The notes under the pieces were generated by a model that was not told the origin of the DNA, ran no database searches, and saw nothing but the letters and a program-made list of their open reading frames with translations. From Posidonia oceanica (taxonomy: Eukaryota > Streptophyta > Magnoliopsida > Alismatales > Posidoniaceae): 64,000 bases of DNA. This document shows, piece after piece, positions 54,961 to 64,000 of the stretch; the stretch's first letter is position 1; each line of letters opens with the position of its first letter. The position numbers and the translations under genes are program-made. The DNA lies in the NCBI GenBank assembly GCA_037176725.1, contig JAZBRS010000029.1:120251001-120315000 (forward strand), written 5' to 3'.

Positions 54961-56110
54961 ATGATGAGAAGAAATCATCCCATGACGCCAGGAACGTCAT
55001 AGGGGAAAGAGGGAAAGAACGATACCAAGGGGCGATCAAAAGATGCCCCTGGTGTCGGGATGACACCAGGGGTTGGCCAGCGCGTCCTTGGCATCGAAAG
55101 CAGAGAGTGATGACAAGAGTGTCGTGCTTGTCAGACGAGTAGTTTGGGGTACCAGCCCGCAAGGGATTCAGCTGAGGGCGATCAGCTGGGGACTCAGCTG
55201 AGGATGACCAGCCGAGAAGAGTGTCAGGTTGACGAACCTTTCGCCGAGCAGTTTGGGGTGCCAGCCCGCAAGGGATTCAGCTGAGGGCGATCAACTGGGG
55301 ACTCAGCTAGGGTGACCAGCCGAGAAGAGTGTCAGGTTGACGGACCTTTCGCCGAGCAGTTTGGGGTGCCAGCCCGCAAGGGATGGTGGTCCAGCTGGGG
55401 GCAATCAGCCGGGGACTCAGCTGGGGACTCAGCCGAGAAGAGTGTTAGGTTGACGGACCTTTCGCCGAGCAGTTTGGGGTGCCAGCCCGCAGGGGAATTT
55501 AGCTGAGGATGATCAGCTGGGGATGATACCGCAGGGCAGCCAAAAGATGCCCCTGGTATCAGGATGATACCAGGGGATGGTCGAAGCGCCCCTGGCATCA
55601 GGATGCAAAGATAGATGAATGAGTGGATGGATGATAGGTTGACGAACCCATCGCCGAGCAGTTTGGGGTGCCAGCCCGTAGGGGACTCAGCTGGGGATAA
55701 TCAGCTGAGGATGATGACAGGTTGACGGACCTTTCGCCGGGCAGTTTGGGGTGCCAGCCCGTAGGGGACTCAGCTGGGGATAATCAGCTGAGGATGATGA
55801 CAGGTTGACGGACCTTTCGCCGGGCAGTTTGGGGTGCCAGCCCGCAAGGGACTCAGCTGGGGATGATCAGCTGAGGATGATGACAGGTTGACGGACCTTT
55901 CACCGGGCAGTTTGGGGTGCCAGCCCGCAAGGGACTCAGCTGGGGATGATCAGCTGAGGATGATGACAGGTTGACGGACCTTTCACCGGGCAGTTTGGGG
56001 TGCCAGCCCGCAAGGGACTCAGCTGGGGATGATCAGCTGAGGATGATGACAGGTTGACGGACCTTTCACCGGGCAGTTTGGGGTGCCAGCCCGCAGAGGA
56101 CTCAGCTGGG
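54961..56110. repeat. TE-H 83-bp array and long hairpins
   Basis: A GACAGGTTGACGGACC word recurs at 55716, 55799, 55882, 55965 and 56048, giving an 83-bp period; earlier units at 55220-55460 are less regular. Each unit has GCAGTTTGGGGTGCCAGCCC and CAGCTGGGGATGATCAGCTG. Perfect 11-bp stems lie at 55046-55072 (GTGTC version) and 55550-55576 (GTATC version). Confidence 0.9.
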
Positions 56111-56399
56111 GATGATCAGCTGAGGACGCCGGATGGCGTAGCTTGACGACGCGGGTCCGCAGATGTTCTGGACTCCGGATTGGGTGCTGAGGACTTTGCT
56201 GCGTTGTGATGCCTGCAAGTCTGGTTAGAGGGCCCAAGATGATGATGATAATGATATGCAATGCGGCAAAGAGTCTTGATGTGCAAGCAGATAGCAGAAA
56301 CAGTTTTCATTGATAAAGCTTGATGAGTACAATGCCTATGGCAGGCCAGAAATGTACAGCATAGTCTGAAAGAAGACCATATGATGGTTGCACAAGGGC
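56111..56399 (-). other. TE-H spacer downstream of additional ORF
   Basis: Non-coding, related to 37990-38265. The two copies share GGCGTAGCTTGACGACGC, GATGATGATGATAATGA and GCAAGCAGATAGCAGAAACA. Confidence 0.6.
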
Positions 56400-57602
56400 C
56401 TAGTCAGTTCGGGCCTTCTTCGACTGTCTGGAGTCGGGGAACAAGGGACCGCCTGGCGGGACTTCAGCGATAGGCCAGAGCTGTCGGACTTCAGCTTCAT
56501 ATTCAGGGGTGCATCCTACGCCTCTCACAACTGCAATGTCTGTAGATTGGACCCCCTGCTGCATCAGACTAGCAAGCTTCTTGGTCGGGGCAGTTGTGCT
56601 GAGAGGGTACATCTGTAGAAGCTTGGGCGCTGTACTGTCGATGAAGGCGCCCTGCTGGAAGCCGAACTGGCGCATGACCCTGATTGGGTGGTACTCTACG
56701 CCTGCTGTGAATCCTGGAAGAATGATCAGCCGCGTGTCACGCGCGCTGAAGAAGACTGTGAAGGGCTCTGCTGCAGAGGGAATGATACGCCAGGTCACAG
56801 CATCGTCAGTCAGTGCTGACAGCCTCTCGTACTCTTCTTTGACGCTCTTGTCTGCTCTGGTACGGACGCTGCTGCAGTATGCTTCAAAGGCATGTACTTG
56901 AGGGCGCAGGAAGTCCATCTCTAAGTGCGCAGTCAGCCAGACTTGTATGAGTGCTCCGCAACCGTGGAAGTGGCGGCAGCGATGAGAAATGCGGTCCAGC
57001 CCGCGATAGGTCTCTGCCAAGACAACTGGTGCCAGGTCTATGTGCTGGGTCACCACAGCTAGCGCAATCTCTGCGACCTCGATGGCCACTGTCAGTCGGC
57101 CATGAGTAAAGATCAGCTCGCCCAGAAAGCGGATGACAAATCCTCGGAGCCACAGCTCATCTCCGAGGTCGGCACGCTTGTTCATGATATCATTGAAGTG
57201 TGCAAGGCGAAGCATAGGCTCTGGTCCATTGGTGCAGATTAGTCTCTGTTGGCAGGTTCGAGTGGATAGCCCAGTCAGCTAGCTTAGGACTTCGAGATAT
57301 CCGTCGCGTCTCATGAAAATAGGAGGCCCCATGATTTTTGAAAAGCCGCAGATCCGACGCACCTCTTCCAGTGTAGGTGTCAGTTCAGTCTTGCCAAAGC
57401 GGAAGACGTGGTGCGCCGGTTTCCAGAATCTTGCGGCGGCACACAGAAGGTGGCGGCTGACTTCCACATCAGCAGCCTTCAGCAGTTTAGTTGGTATGCC
57501 CCACAGGCGCAACTTTTCACAGTCTACTTGAGTGAGCCTGCCGACCCATTCTCGCAGGATTTCCGAGCAATGTGCAGGAGTTAGCAGAGTAGGGAAGCCC
57601 AT
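56400..57602 (-). pseudogene. TE-H additional ORF, plant-mobile-domain/DUF7745-like, with in-frame TAG
   Basis: From the ATG at 57602 a single frame of about 400 codons runs to 56400, interrupted only by a TAG at 57279-57281. That is the same codon, in the same AGC-TAG-CT context, as in TE-G. The N-terminal part (107 codons) has FRFGKTELTPTLEEVRRICG; 21 codons follow the stop before MLRLAHFNDIMNKR starts the 271-codon second part. The two copies differ at many positions yet keep both halves open, which argues that the sequence was under constraint after the stop arose or that the stop is bypassed. The domain assignment rests on resemblance, not on a search. Confidence 0.6.
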
Positions 57603-59139
57603 TGCGCTGATTGCAGAAGACAGGCTGATGGATGCAAAGCTTGAAGGTACCTGCTATCAATAAACAGTCAGATCTCACAGGTATGTAATCATTGGCAACA
57701 AGAAGAAACTGAAACTGAAAACGTAGTTCCATATGCATTTAGCAGTTGATAACGGAACATAGCAGTTAGGCACTGATAAGCAGGGGGATTTTGTTGCAGT
57801 CTTGCGGACATGGGGGCGAGGGCTGGCAGGAGATCTGGACCAGCGCAGCTTGAGTGTCGTCGATGCGCTCTGCTGGGGAGAAGTACTGTTTCAGGGCCGG
57901 AGCGTGTTGCAAAGTGGAGAGATTGGCAGGAAAGGAAGGATAGACGGGGATGCATGTATGCAGGATGCAAGTGCTATGCTTATGCGGACGAGTAGTATTA
58001 GATGAATGAGTATGCTTGAATGGATTAGCATGCTCGGATGGATGGGTATGCTTGGATGGATGCTTGAATGCCCTCAGCGTGCGGAGTGCTTTGGTGCCTG
58101 CTATAGAGGAAGGGAGTGGTCCTTGACTCACTGGGTCCTACTCAGACTCTCGGCTTATTGGTGGCGCTCCGGAACAGGTGTTGGCATTATACAGATGGTG
58201 ATATGGTGAGGACAGGCTACTGGCTGCGCTTTCAGGACCTACACCTATTCTTTCAGCTCTCACTTTGGTTGACTCCTCCCTCATGGGTATGCAGTCTTTT
58301 TCTGCCCCTAAATAGAATAAGGGTAAGTGTTGCTCTTGGAGGGATGTGGTAGACCCTTTTCAAGCTTAACTCCCTGGGGATCTCTAGTGATGGTATGGGG
58401 GATAACAGTGCCTGTATTTTTTGGGCTACCTTTGCCTTTCTCTTCTTCTTTTTTTTTTTGTTTTTTGCTTTACTTGCTTTTTTCCTTTTTTTTTTGGTTT
58501 TTGTTCTATCTTTTTTCTCTTTTTTTTTTCGCTTGTTGTTTTGCTTTTCTCTTTTTTTTTTTTTTTTCAGGCTTTTGCTATCCCCATTTTGGTGGCAAAA
58601 GGAGGGAGCTTGAATTGTAATAGATTTAGGCTTTGGGTCTGCTGTGTGATGGGTAGAAGGAACAGGGTTAGACTGCACACCCCTATCTCTAGGGCCGGCC
58701 TGTGTCTTCGTCCTCTGTCCCTTGGACGTGCCCAAGCCTAGATGTCTACTCTCACCTTTTCAGATTCACATCCTAACATTTTTCTCTCGCAGAGATGTAT
58801 GTCCTTACGAGATTAGACAGTTTGCCTGTCCTCACTGGTGGTGGCTCCCTCACTTGCTAAGACATCTAAGTAGTGCCGGGTGAGGCAGGGTGACTCTTTC
58901 CAGAGCAGGCAAGCACTTCCGGTTGTCATCACCGGGCCAAAGATACAATGCTTGAGAGAATGACGATGATGATTCGAAAAGAAAGGGGGCAAGAGCTGAA
59001 AGGATGACGATGATGATGTTTTGAATAGGGATGTAGGAGTTGAAAGGATGACGATGATGATTTGAAACAGAGTTGAAGCAAGAAGGCGAGAATGAAAATG
59101 CAAGTGGGAGAAGGGCATCTGCAACGGGGCCGCTTTCGG
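57603..59139 (-). other. TE-H spacer between pol and additional ORF
   Basis: Non-coding, closely related to 39505-40977. The plus strand has a long T/C tract ending TTTTTTTTTTTTTTTCAGGC near 58570, and GACGATGATGAT words between 58960 and 59060. Confidence 0.6.
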
Positions 59140-62100
59140 CTACTGATAGTACTTCTTGAGATAGCAGAGGTTGACGAGCTCAGATTGCTCAATCTGGTCC
59201 ATATCTTCAAGAGTTACTGCGCCTCCCGAGAAGATCTGTTTGACCACAAAGGGGCCGCGCCAATTGGGTCGGAATTTCCCTCGACCGTCAGGCAAATGAA
59301 TGGCGCGCAAGACAAGGTCCCCTGGCTGAAAGCTTCTGGGCTGGACCTTCTTCAAGAATGCTTTGGCCATCCGCTTCTGATAGCAGTGAGCGTTATGCAT
59401 GGCTTGCAATCTGCGCTCATCAATCAAGTTCAGTTGGACGCAGCGGTCTTCGACCCATTCTGCTTCTTCCAACTCAGCTTCCCGCAGGATCCGCAGAGAG
59501 GGGATCTCCACTTCAACAGGTAACACTGCTTCCATGCCGTACACCAGAGAGTACGGGGTGGCTCCTGTAGAGGTCCGTATTGATGTCCTGTACGCCCAGA
59601 GTGCGTACGGGAGCTTGTCATGCCAATCCTTGTGGATTTCTGCCATTTTCTTCAGGATCTTGACAATGTTCTTGTTTGCAGATTCCACTGCTCCGTTCAT
59701 CTGAGGCCGATAAGGCGAGGATCGATGATGCTTGATCTTGAGACTTTGCAGGTATTCTTCGATCCTTTTGGCAATAAAGTTTGAGCCGTTATCAGAGATG
59801 ACAGAGTGTGGGACCCCATACCGGGCAACAATATTGTTTCTGATAAATTTTTCTGTTGCCGCAGCGGTGACTGTCCTGTAAGAGGCCGCTTCCACCCACT
59901 TGGTGAAGTAATCGATCGCTACGAGAATGTAACGATGACCATTTGAAGCAGCGGGGTGGATGGCGCCGATGACATCGATCCCCCAGGTGGAGAAGGGCCA
60001 TGGCGAAGACATATTGTGCAGCTGATGTGGAGGGGCCTTGATGAAGTTACCATGGATCTGACAGTTGTGGCATCTACGCACGAACCGGCAGCAGTCGGCT
60101 TCCATGGTCTGCCAGAAATATCCTTGAAGCATGATCTTCTTGGCCAGGAGGACGCCGTTCATGTGCGGGCCACAGGTTCCCGCATGCACTTGGAGCATTA
60201 GCGTGTCAGCCTCCGACTTGTTCAGGCAGCGCAGTAGCATCTGATTGTATGACCTTCTGTATAGCTGCCCGGCCCCTAACACATACTTTGACGCCAGACG
60301 CGCCAAAGTTCTCTTGTCTGCCGCCGTGGTATCAGGAGGAAAGTTACCAGACTCCAAGAAAGACTTTATGTCTTGATACCAGGGCTGCCCCTCTGCGGGA
60401 TCCGCTTCTTCTATGCTCATGCAGTATGCAGGCTGCTCAATGCGAGTGACTGATACATCCACAGTGCTGTCTTCTGATATAGTGAGCCAGGATGCCAGAG
60501 TTGCTAGTGCGTCTGCATACGCGTTCTTCGCTCTGTTCAGGTATGTGAAGCGGACGCTCTTGAATTCTTTCATCAGCCTCAGCAGGTGTTCGTGATACGG
60601 CACAAGCTTGGGATCTTTTGTCTTCCATTCGCCGTTCACTTGAGAAATTACCAGCATGGCATCGCCGTGCACATGCAGCTTCTGCGCCTCATGCTCGAGG
60701 GCGACTTTCAACCCCAGGATGCATGCTTCGTATTCTGCTTCGTTGTTTGTGCAGGTGAAAGTCAGCTTCCTCGCGAAAGGAGTCATCTGTCCTTGGGGCG
60801 TGGTCAGCACTGCGCCTACGCCTCGGCCTTTCTTGTTGACTGCACCATCAAAGTAGAGCTGCCATTCCTCTGCTTCTTCAGGATCTTTCTGCCCAGAGTC
60901 CTCCATTGCAAAGAGAATGTCTTCATCAGGGAACTGCGTCTGGAGGGGTTGGTATTCAGGCAGAGGGAGGTCAGCAAGATGGTCTGCCATTGCTTGACCC
61001 TTCATGGATTTCTGTGTGACGAAGGTGATGTCGTACTGAGACAATAACACCTGCCACTTAGCACATCTGCCCACCATGGCCGGCTTCTGGAAGAGGAATT
61101 TGATGGGATCGTGCTGGCATAAGAGCTGTACTGGGTATGCCATCATGTAGTGCCTCAGCTTCTGTGCGGCCCAGACAAGGGACAAGCAAGTCTTCTCTAG
61201 CGTTGTGTACCTGGCTTCGCATTCATTAAATTTCTTGTTCAGGTAGTAGATGGCGCGCTCCTTCCTACCAGATTCGTCATGTTGGCCCAAGACGGCGCCC
61301 ATGGAATGCTGCGTGGTAGAAAGGTAGAGAAGCAAAGGTCTCCCTGGCGTAGGCGGGACCAGGACAGGAGGCTTAATCAACAGCTGCTTGATCTTGGCAA
61401 ATGCAGCCTGACACTCCTCGTTCCAGTGAATCTGCGCATTCTTCCTCAAGAGCTTGAATATGGGTTCGCAGATGGGCGTAAGCTGTGCAATGAAGCGACT
61501 GATATATTGTAAACGCCCAAGCAGACTTCTGACTTCTCTTTCAGTTCTGGGGGGCGGCATGTCCACGATGGCTTGTGCTTTCAACGGGTCCACCTCAATC
61601 CCCCTTTGGCTAACAATGTAGCCGAGCAATTTGCCAGAAGATACCCCGAATACGCACTTCTTGGGATTCAGGCGCAGCTTGTACTTCCGTAGACGGTTAA
61701 AGAGCTTTCTGAGACAGGCAAGATGATTCTCGGGCTCTTTGGTTTTGGCAATCATATCGTCTACATAGACCTCCACTTCTTGGTGCATGAGGTCGTGGAA
61801 TAGCGCTGTCATGGCCCTTTGATAGGTTGCACCAGCATTCTTCAGGCCGAACGGCATGACTTGGTAGCAGAAGACTCCCCAAGGGGTGATGAATGAAGTC
61901 TTTTCCATGTCCTCTTCTGCCATTTTGATCTGATTGTATCCAGAAAAGCCGTCCATGAAGGAGAGCATTTTGTGGCCCGCTGTATTGTCGACTAGGACGT
62001 CAATGTGAGGCAATGGAAAGTCGTCCTTGGGACTCGCCTTGTTCAGGTCCCTGTAGTCGATACAGATCCGGATTCGGCCATCTTTCTTGGGCACAGGTAC

Positions 62101-64000
62101 AATGTTTGCCAGCCATTCAGGATAAAGAACGACCTTCAGAAAGTTGACTCCCAGCTGCTTCATTATCTCTTCTTTGATCATGAGCAGCCACTGCGGTCGC
62201 CATCTTCTTAGTTTCTGCTTTACTGGCTTGGCATCCGGATTTAAGGGCAGATTGTGCACCACTATTTCTATGTCAAGGCCGACCATATCTTCATAACTCC
62301 AGGCGAAGACATCCGCATATTCTTTCAGGAATGCGATGAATTCTGCTCGAACCTGGGAGGACAGCTGGGCACTGATGCAAACTTCTCTGACTTCCTCAGC
62401 TGTGCCGATGTTGACAACCTCCGTTTCTTCTTCGACATGGAGGTTGGGGCCTTCTGGGTCGTCGTCATAGGGCCGGAACTCGGGCAAAGGTTCGTCAGTC
62501 TCATCCATGCCCGTATCATCCTCCTCTCCATAGGCAATAAGTTCTGAGAGGATCTCTTTCTCAAAGGAAGGGCTTGTGATGTTGAAAGAGTGCATGTGTT
62601 CCGCTGCTTGGCCCTGGTGACGCTTCAGGATGGTCACGCTCACTCGGGTATTCTTGTAGCCTCGGTGCGCGACCTCCACCCCAGGAACTCCTTCTACCGT
62701 TTGCTCTGGCCTGACTGGCTCTGCTGAGTGCTCTGTTGATACTGCTGAGGGCTTAGCTGACTCTACTGCTGATACTGCTGACTGTTCTGCAGCTGAGGCT
62801 GCTGACTGCTCTGCTGCTGAGGCATTCTGCTCTGTTACTGCTGCTGCATGTACTGCTGATGTTCCTCCCTCTGGGTCTTCTAGTGTGCTTGTGGGGGATA
62901 CGCCAGACTGGCGGCTGATCTGGTTACTGCCGCTCAGTATACTGTTCAGGTGAGGCATGGGCTGCACAAACCACCTAGACCCGCCTTCTGGTTGAAGAGT
63001 GATGAGCTCATCTGGTCTAGGGGAGTCCGGCGCTGCTGAGTCTTCTAGGACCATGATAGAGGCATGGTCCTCTTGCAGAGGAGGATCCGTGACTACGGCT
63101 TTCCCTTTCCTTTCTGCAGCTTGGTGATCTGCCAGGTCATCTGCTATCGACTTGAGTTGTTCTTGATAAAGCAACTCTAAGTCGGACATCCAGGAATCGA
63201 CCTGGGCTTCTATCGCCACTCCTTCTTCTTCGTCCGAGGGGGAGTCGACGTAGTAGGCGCCGGGGGCCTGCGGCACTGGCCCGGCTGCAAGACAGATCGC
63301 CGCCTTTGGGGTCTGCATGATCTGGTTCACGGGCGCGTCCGATGGTGGCAACTCTGAAGTAGATGGCCCAAATAGACAGGCTAGCGGTGCTAAGGATGAA
63401 TAAGCTGCCAGGGTCACAGTTGGAGAATAAGCGGGGGTGCTCTTCAGAGGGCTCAAGGGCCCGGAGAGTGTAGTGCTCAGTTGGCCTTTTGTATCAGGCC
63501 GTAACTGAGAGAGTGCAGCCTCTGACGCCATGGGATCTTGCCATGAGAGCTGCTGCTGGTTGTCAGGAGAATGCGAAGCGGACTGCGCCAGCTGCATTCT
63601 TGAAGATGATGCTGGAGCGGGCTGAGCCGCGTTGCTGACTGAGCTGATAGATGGTCCCTCCAGAGATGGGGACAGTGGCACTGATGTGGTTGTGACCGTC
63701 GGTAGCATGTTTGGTTCTGTCAGAAAGAGTGTCTCTAACTCCTGCACCGCTGCCTGAACTTGTAATGCAGATGTGGCTGCAAAAGAGTGGGAGCTTGCTT
63801 GTTCTGCCACAGGGCCTGCTGAGCTGCCTGCTATATCTGCCAGAGGGAGAGCTGAAAAGACTGACTGTGGGGCCTCTACTCTGACCACTGTTTCTGCTGA
63901 GCTGATTGGGACTACCTCTGTTGTGCCAGACTGCTCCTCATCCGAGTAGTAGTCCTCAACACACACCCAATCCTCTGCCGGCGCTGTGGCTTGGTAGTCG
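59140..64000 (-). CDS. TE-H polyprotein (RT, dual RNase H, integrase), uninterrupted, 5' end outside window
   Basis: The frame is open from the window edge to the stop at 59140, more than 1610 codons. Counted from the GTG at 63966, residues 1 to about 480 are a Ser/Ala/Glu-rich linker. The reverse transcriptase lies at about 560-800, with CIDYRDLNK, FMDGFSGYNQI and YVDD at 734-737. The gypsy RNase H spans about 870-970. The archaeal-type RNase H spans about 1025-1165, with YFDGAV, NNEAEYEAC, HGDAMLV and NAYADALAT supplying the four acidic residues. Integrase has HAGTCGPH and CRFVRRCHNC (zinc site, about 1260-1310), D..D-35-E (about 1325-1425) and RPNWRGPFVV near the C-terminus. All catalytic motifs are intact. 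The protease is not in view. The dual RNase H marks the Tat/Ogre group. Confidence 0.92.
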   Translation of the reverse strand, partial: DYQATAPAEDWVCVEDYYSDEEQSGTTEVVPISSAETVVRVEAPQSVFSALPLADIAGSSAGPVAEQASSHSFAATSALQVQAAVQELETLFLTEPNMLPTVTTTSVPLSPSLEGPSISSVSNAAQPAPASSSRMQLAQSASHSPDNQQQLSWQDPMASEAALSQLRPDTKGQLSTTLSGPLSPLKSTPAYSPTVTLAAYSSLAPLACLFGPSTSELPPSDAPVNQIMQTPKAAICLAAGPVPQAPGAYYVDSPSDEEEGVAIEAQVDSWMSDLELLYQEQLKSIADDLADHQAAERKGKAVVTDPPLQEDHASIMVLEDSAAPDSPRPDELITLQPEGGSRWFVQPMPHLNSILSGSNQISRQSGVSPTSTLEDPEGGTSAVHAAAVTEQNASAAEQSAASAAEQSAVSAVESAKPSAVSTEHSAEPVRPEQTVEGVPGVEVAHRGYKNTRVSVTILKRHQGQAAEHMHSFNITSPSFEKEILSELIAYGEEDDTGMDETDEPLPEFRPYDDDPEGPNLHVEEETEVVNIGTAEEVREVCISAQLSSQVRAEFIAFLKEYADVFAWSYEDMVGLDIEIVVHNLPLNPDAKPVKQKLRRWRPQWLLMIKEEIMKQLGVNFLKVVLYPEWLANIVPVPKKDGRIRICIDYRDLNKASPKDDFPLPHIDVLVDNTAGHKMLSFMDGFSGYNQIKMAEEDMEKTSFITPWGVFCYQVMPFGLKNAGATYQRAMTALFHDLMHQEVEVYVDDMIAKTKEPENHLACLRKLFNRLRKYKLRLNPKKCVFGVSSGKLLGYIVSQRGIEVDPLKAQAIVDMPPPRTEREVRSLLGRLQYISRFIAQLTPICEPIFKLLRKNAQIHWNEECQAAFAKIKQLLIKPPVLVPPTPGRPLLLYLSTTQHSMGAVLGQHDESGRKERAIYYLNKKFNECEARYTTLEKTCLSLVWAAQKLRHYMMAYPVQLLCQHDPIKFLFQKPAMVGRCAKWQVLLSQYDITFVTQKSMKGQAMADHLADLPLPEYQPLQTQFPDEDILFAMEDSGQKDPEEAEEWQLYFDGAVNKKGRGVGAVLTTPQGQMTPFARKLTFTCTNNEAEYEACILGLKVALEHEAQKLHVHGDAMLVISQVNGEWKTKDPKLVPYHEHLLRLMKEFKSVRFTYLNRAKNAYADALATLASWLTISEDSTVDVSVTRIEQPAYCMSIEEADPAEGQPWYQDIKSFLESGNFPPDTTAADKRTLARLASKYVLGAGQLYRRSYNQMLLRCLNKSEADTLMLQVHAGTCGPHMNGVLLAKKIMLQGYFWQTMEADCCRFVRRCHNCQIHGNFIKAPPHQLHNMSSPWPFSTWGIDVIGAIHPAASNGHRYILVAIDYFTKWVEAASYRTVTAAATEKFIRNNIVARYGVPHSVISDNGSNFIAKRIEEYLQSLKIKHHRSSPYRPQMNGAVESANKNIVKILKKMAEIHKDWHDKLPYALWAYRTSIRTSTGATPYSLVYGMEAVLPVEVEIPSLRILREAELEEAEWVEDRCVQLNLIDERRLQAMHNAHCYQKRMAKAFLKKVQPRSFQPGDLVLRAIHLPDGRGKFRPNWRGPFVVKQIFSGGAVTLEDMDQIEQSELVNLCYLKKYYQ

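Larger units (their letters stand above)
46922..64000 (-). mobile_element. TE-H: best-preserved Tat/Ogre-like element, 5' part outside window
   Basis: Same order as TE-G: pol (64000-59140), spacer, additional ORF (57602-56400), hairpin arrays, polypurine tract (52912) and 3' LTR (52911-46922). It begins inside an open frame of TE-G, with no primer-binding site at the junction, so it is read as an insertion into TE-G. Its protease, gag, PBS and 5' LTR should lie right of the window. The five bases GTGGC at 46917-46921 are the predicted target duplication. Confidence 0.85.

Overview
The window is plant nuclear DNA made almost entirely of LTR retrotransposons. I found no host gene, rRNA or tRNA gene. 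The evidence for a plant is: Ty3/gypsy polyproteins of the Tat/Ogre group (aspartic protease, reverse transcriptase, a gypsy RNase H, a second archaeal-type RNase H, integrase); a primer-binding site of the kind reported for that group (tRNA-Arg); an extra ORF resembling the plant-mobile-domain/DUF7745 family; and a Ty1/copia 3' end with the repeated polypurine tracts typical of plant Sireviruses. The species cannot be named from this sequence; an angiosperm with a large repeat fraction is likely.

Layout, using my own element names. TE-A (1-2502, minus) is the right end of a Tat-type LTR. TE-B (2503-5763, plus) is a truncated LTR of the same broad family in opposite orientation. TE-C (5764-16748, minus) is a pol-less, non-autonomous element: truncated 3' LTR, hairpin-rich 3' region, coding remnant, broken gag, duplicated leader, PBS and a complete 5' LTR. 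TE-D (16749 to about 18862, plus) is the 3' end of a Sirevirus. TE-E (about 18863-25468, minus) is a decayed Tat gag-pol. TE-F (25469-29305, minus) is a 3' LTR plus 3' untranslated array. TE-G (29306-46921, minus) has a 5.9-kb 3' LTR, hairpin arrays, an additional ORF and a pol with four premature stops. TE-H (46922 to the window edge, minus) has the same layout but an uninterrupted pol ORF of more than 1600 codons.

The junctions are best read as serial nesting. On the right, TE-F begins inside the gag of TE-E, TE-G inside the 3' array of TE-F, and TE-H inside the gag/protease linker of TE-G. On the left, TE-D abuts TE-E, TE-C abuts the internal region of TE-D, TE-B lies in the 3' LTR of TE-C, and TE-A abuts the truncated TE-B LTR. 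Every other end of these elements falls outside the window, so target-site duplications could not be checked.

The most unusual material is non-coding. The 3' untranslated regions of TE-C, TE-F, TE-G and TE-H carry dozens of short hairpins whose stems change in a compensatory way while the loops stay constant. The polypurine tract/3' LTR junction of all four sits inside a conserved inverted repeat that also shows a paired change. The LTR of TE-C carries an 18-bp perfect palindrome in modules spaced about 215-240 bp apart. These patterns suggest that folded RNA or DNA structure is maintained in this family; that interpretation is inference.
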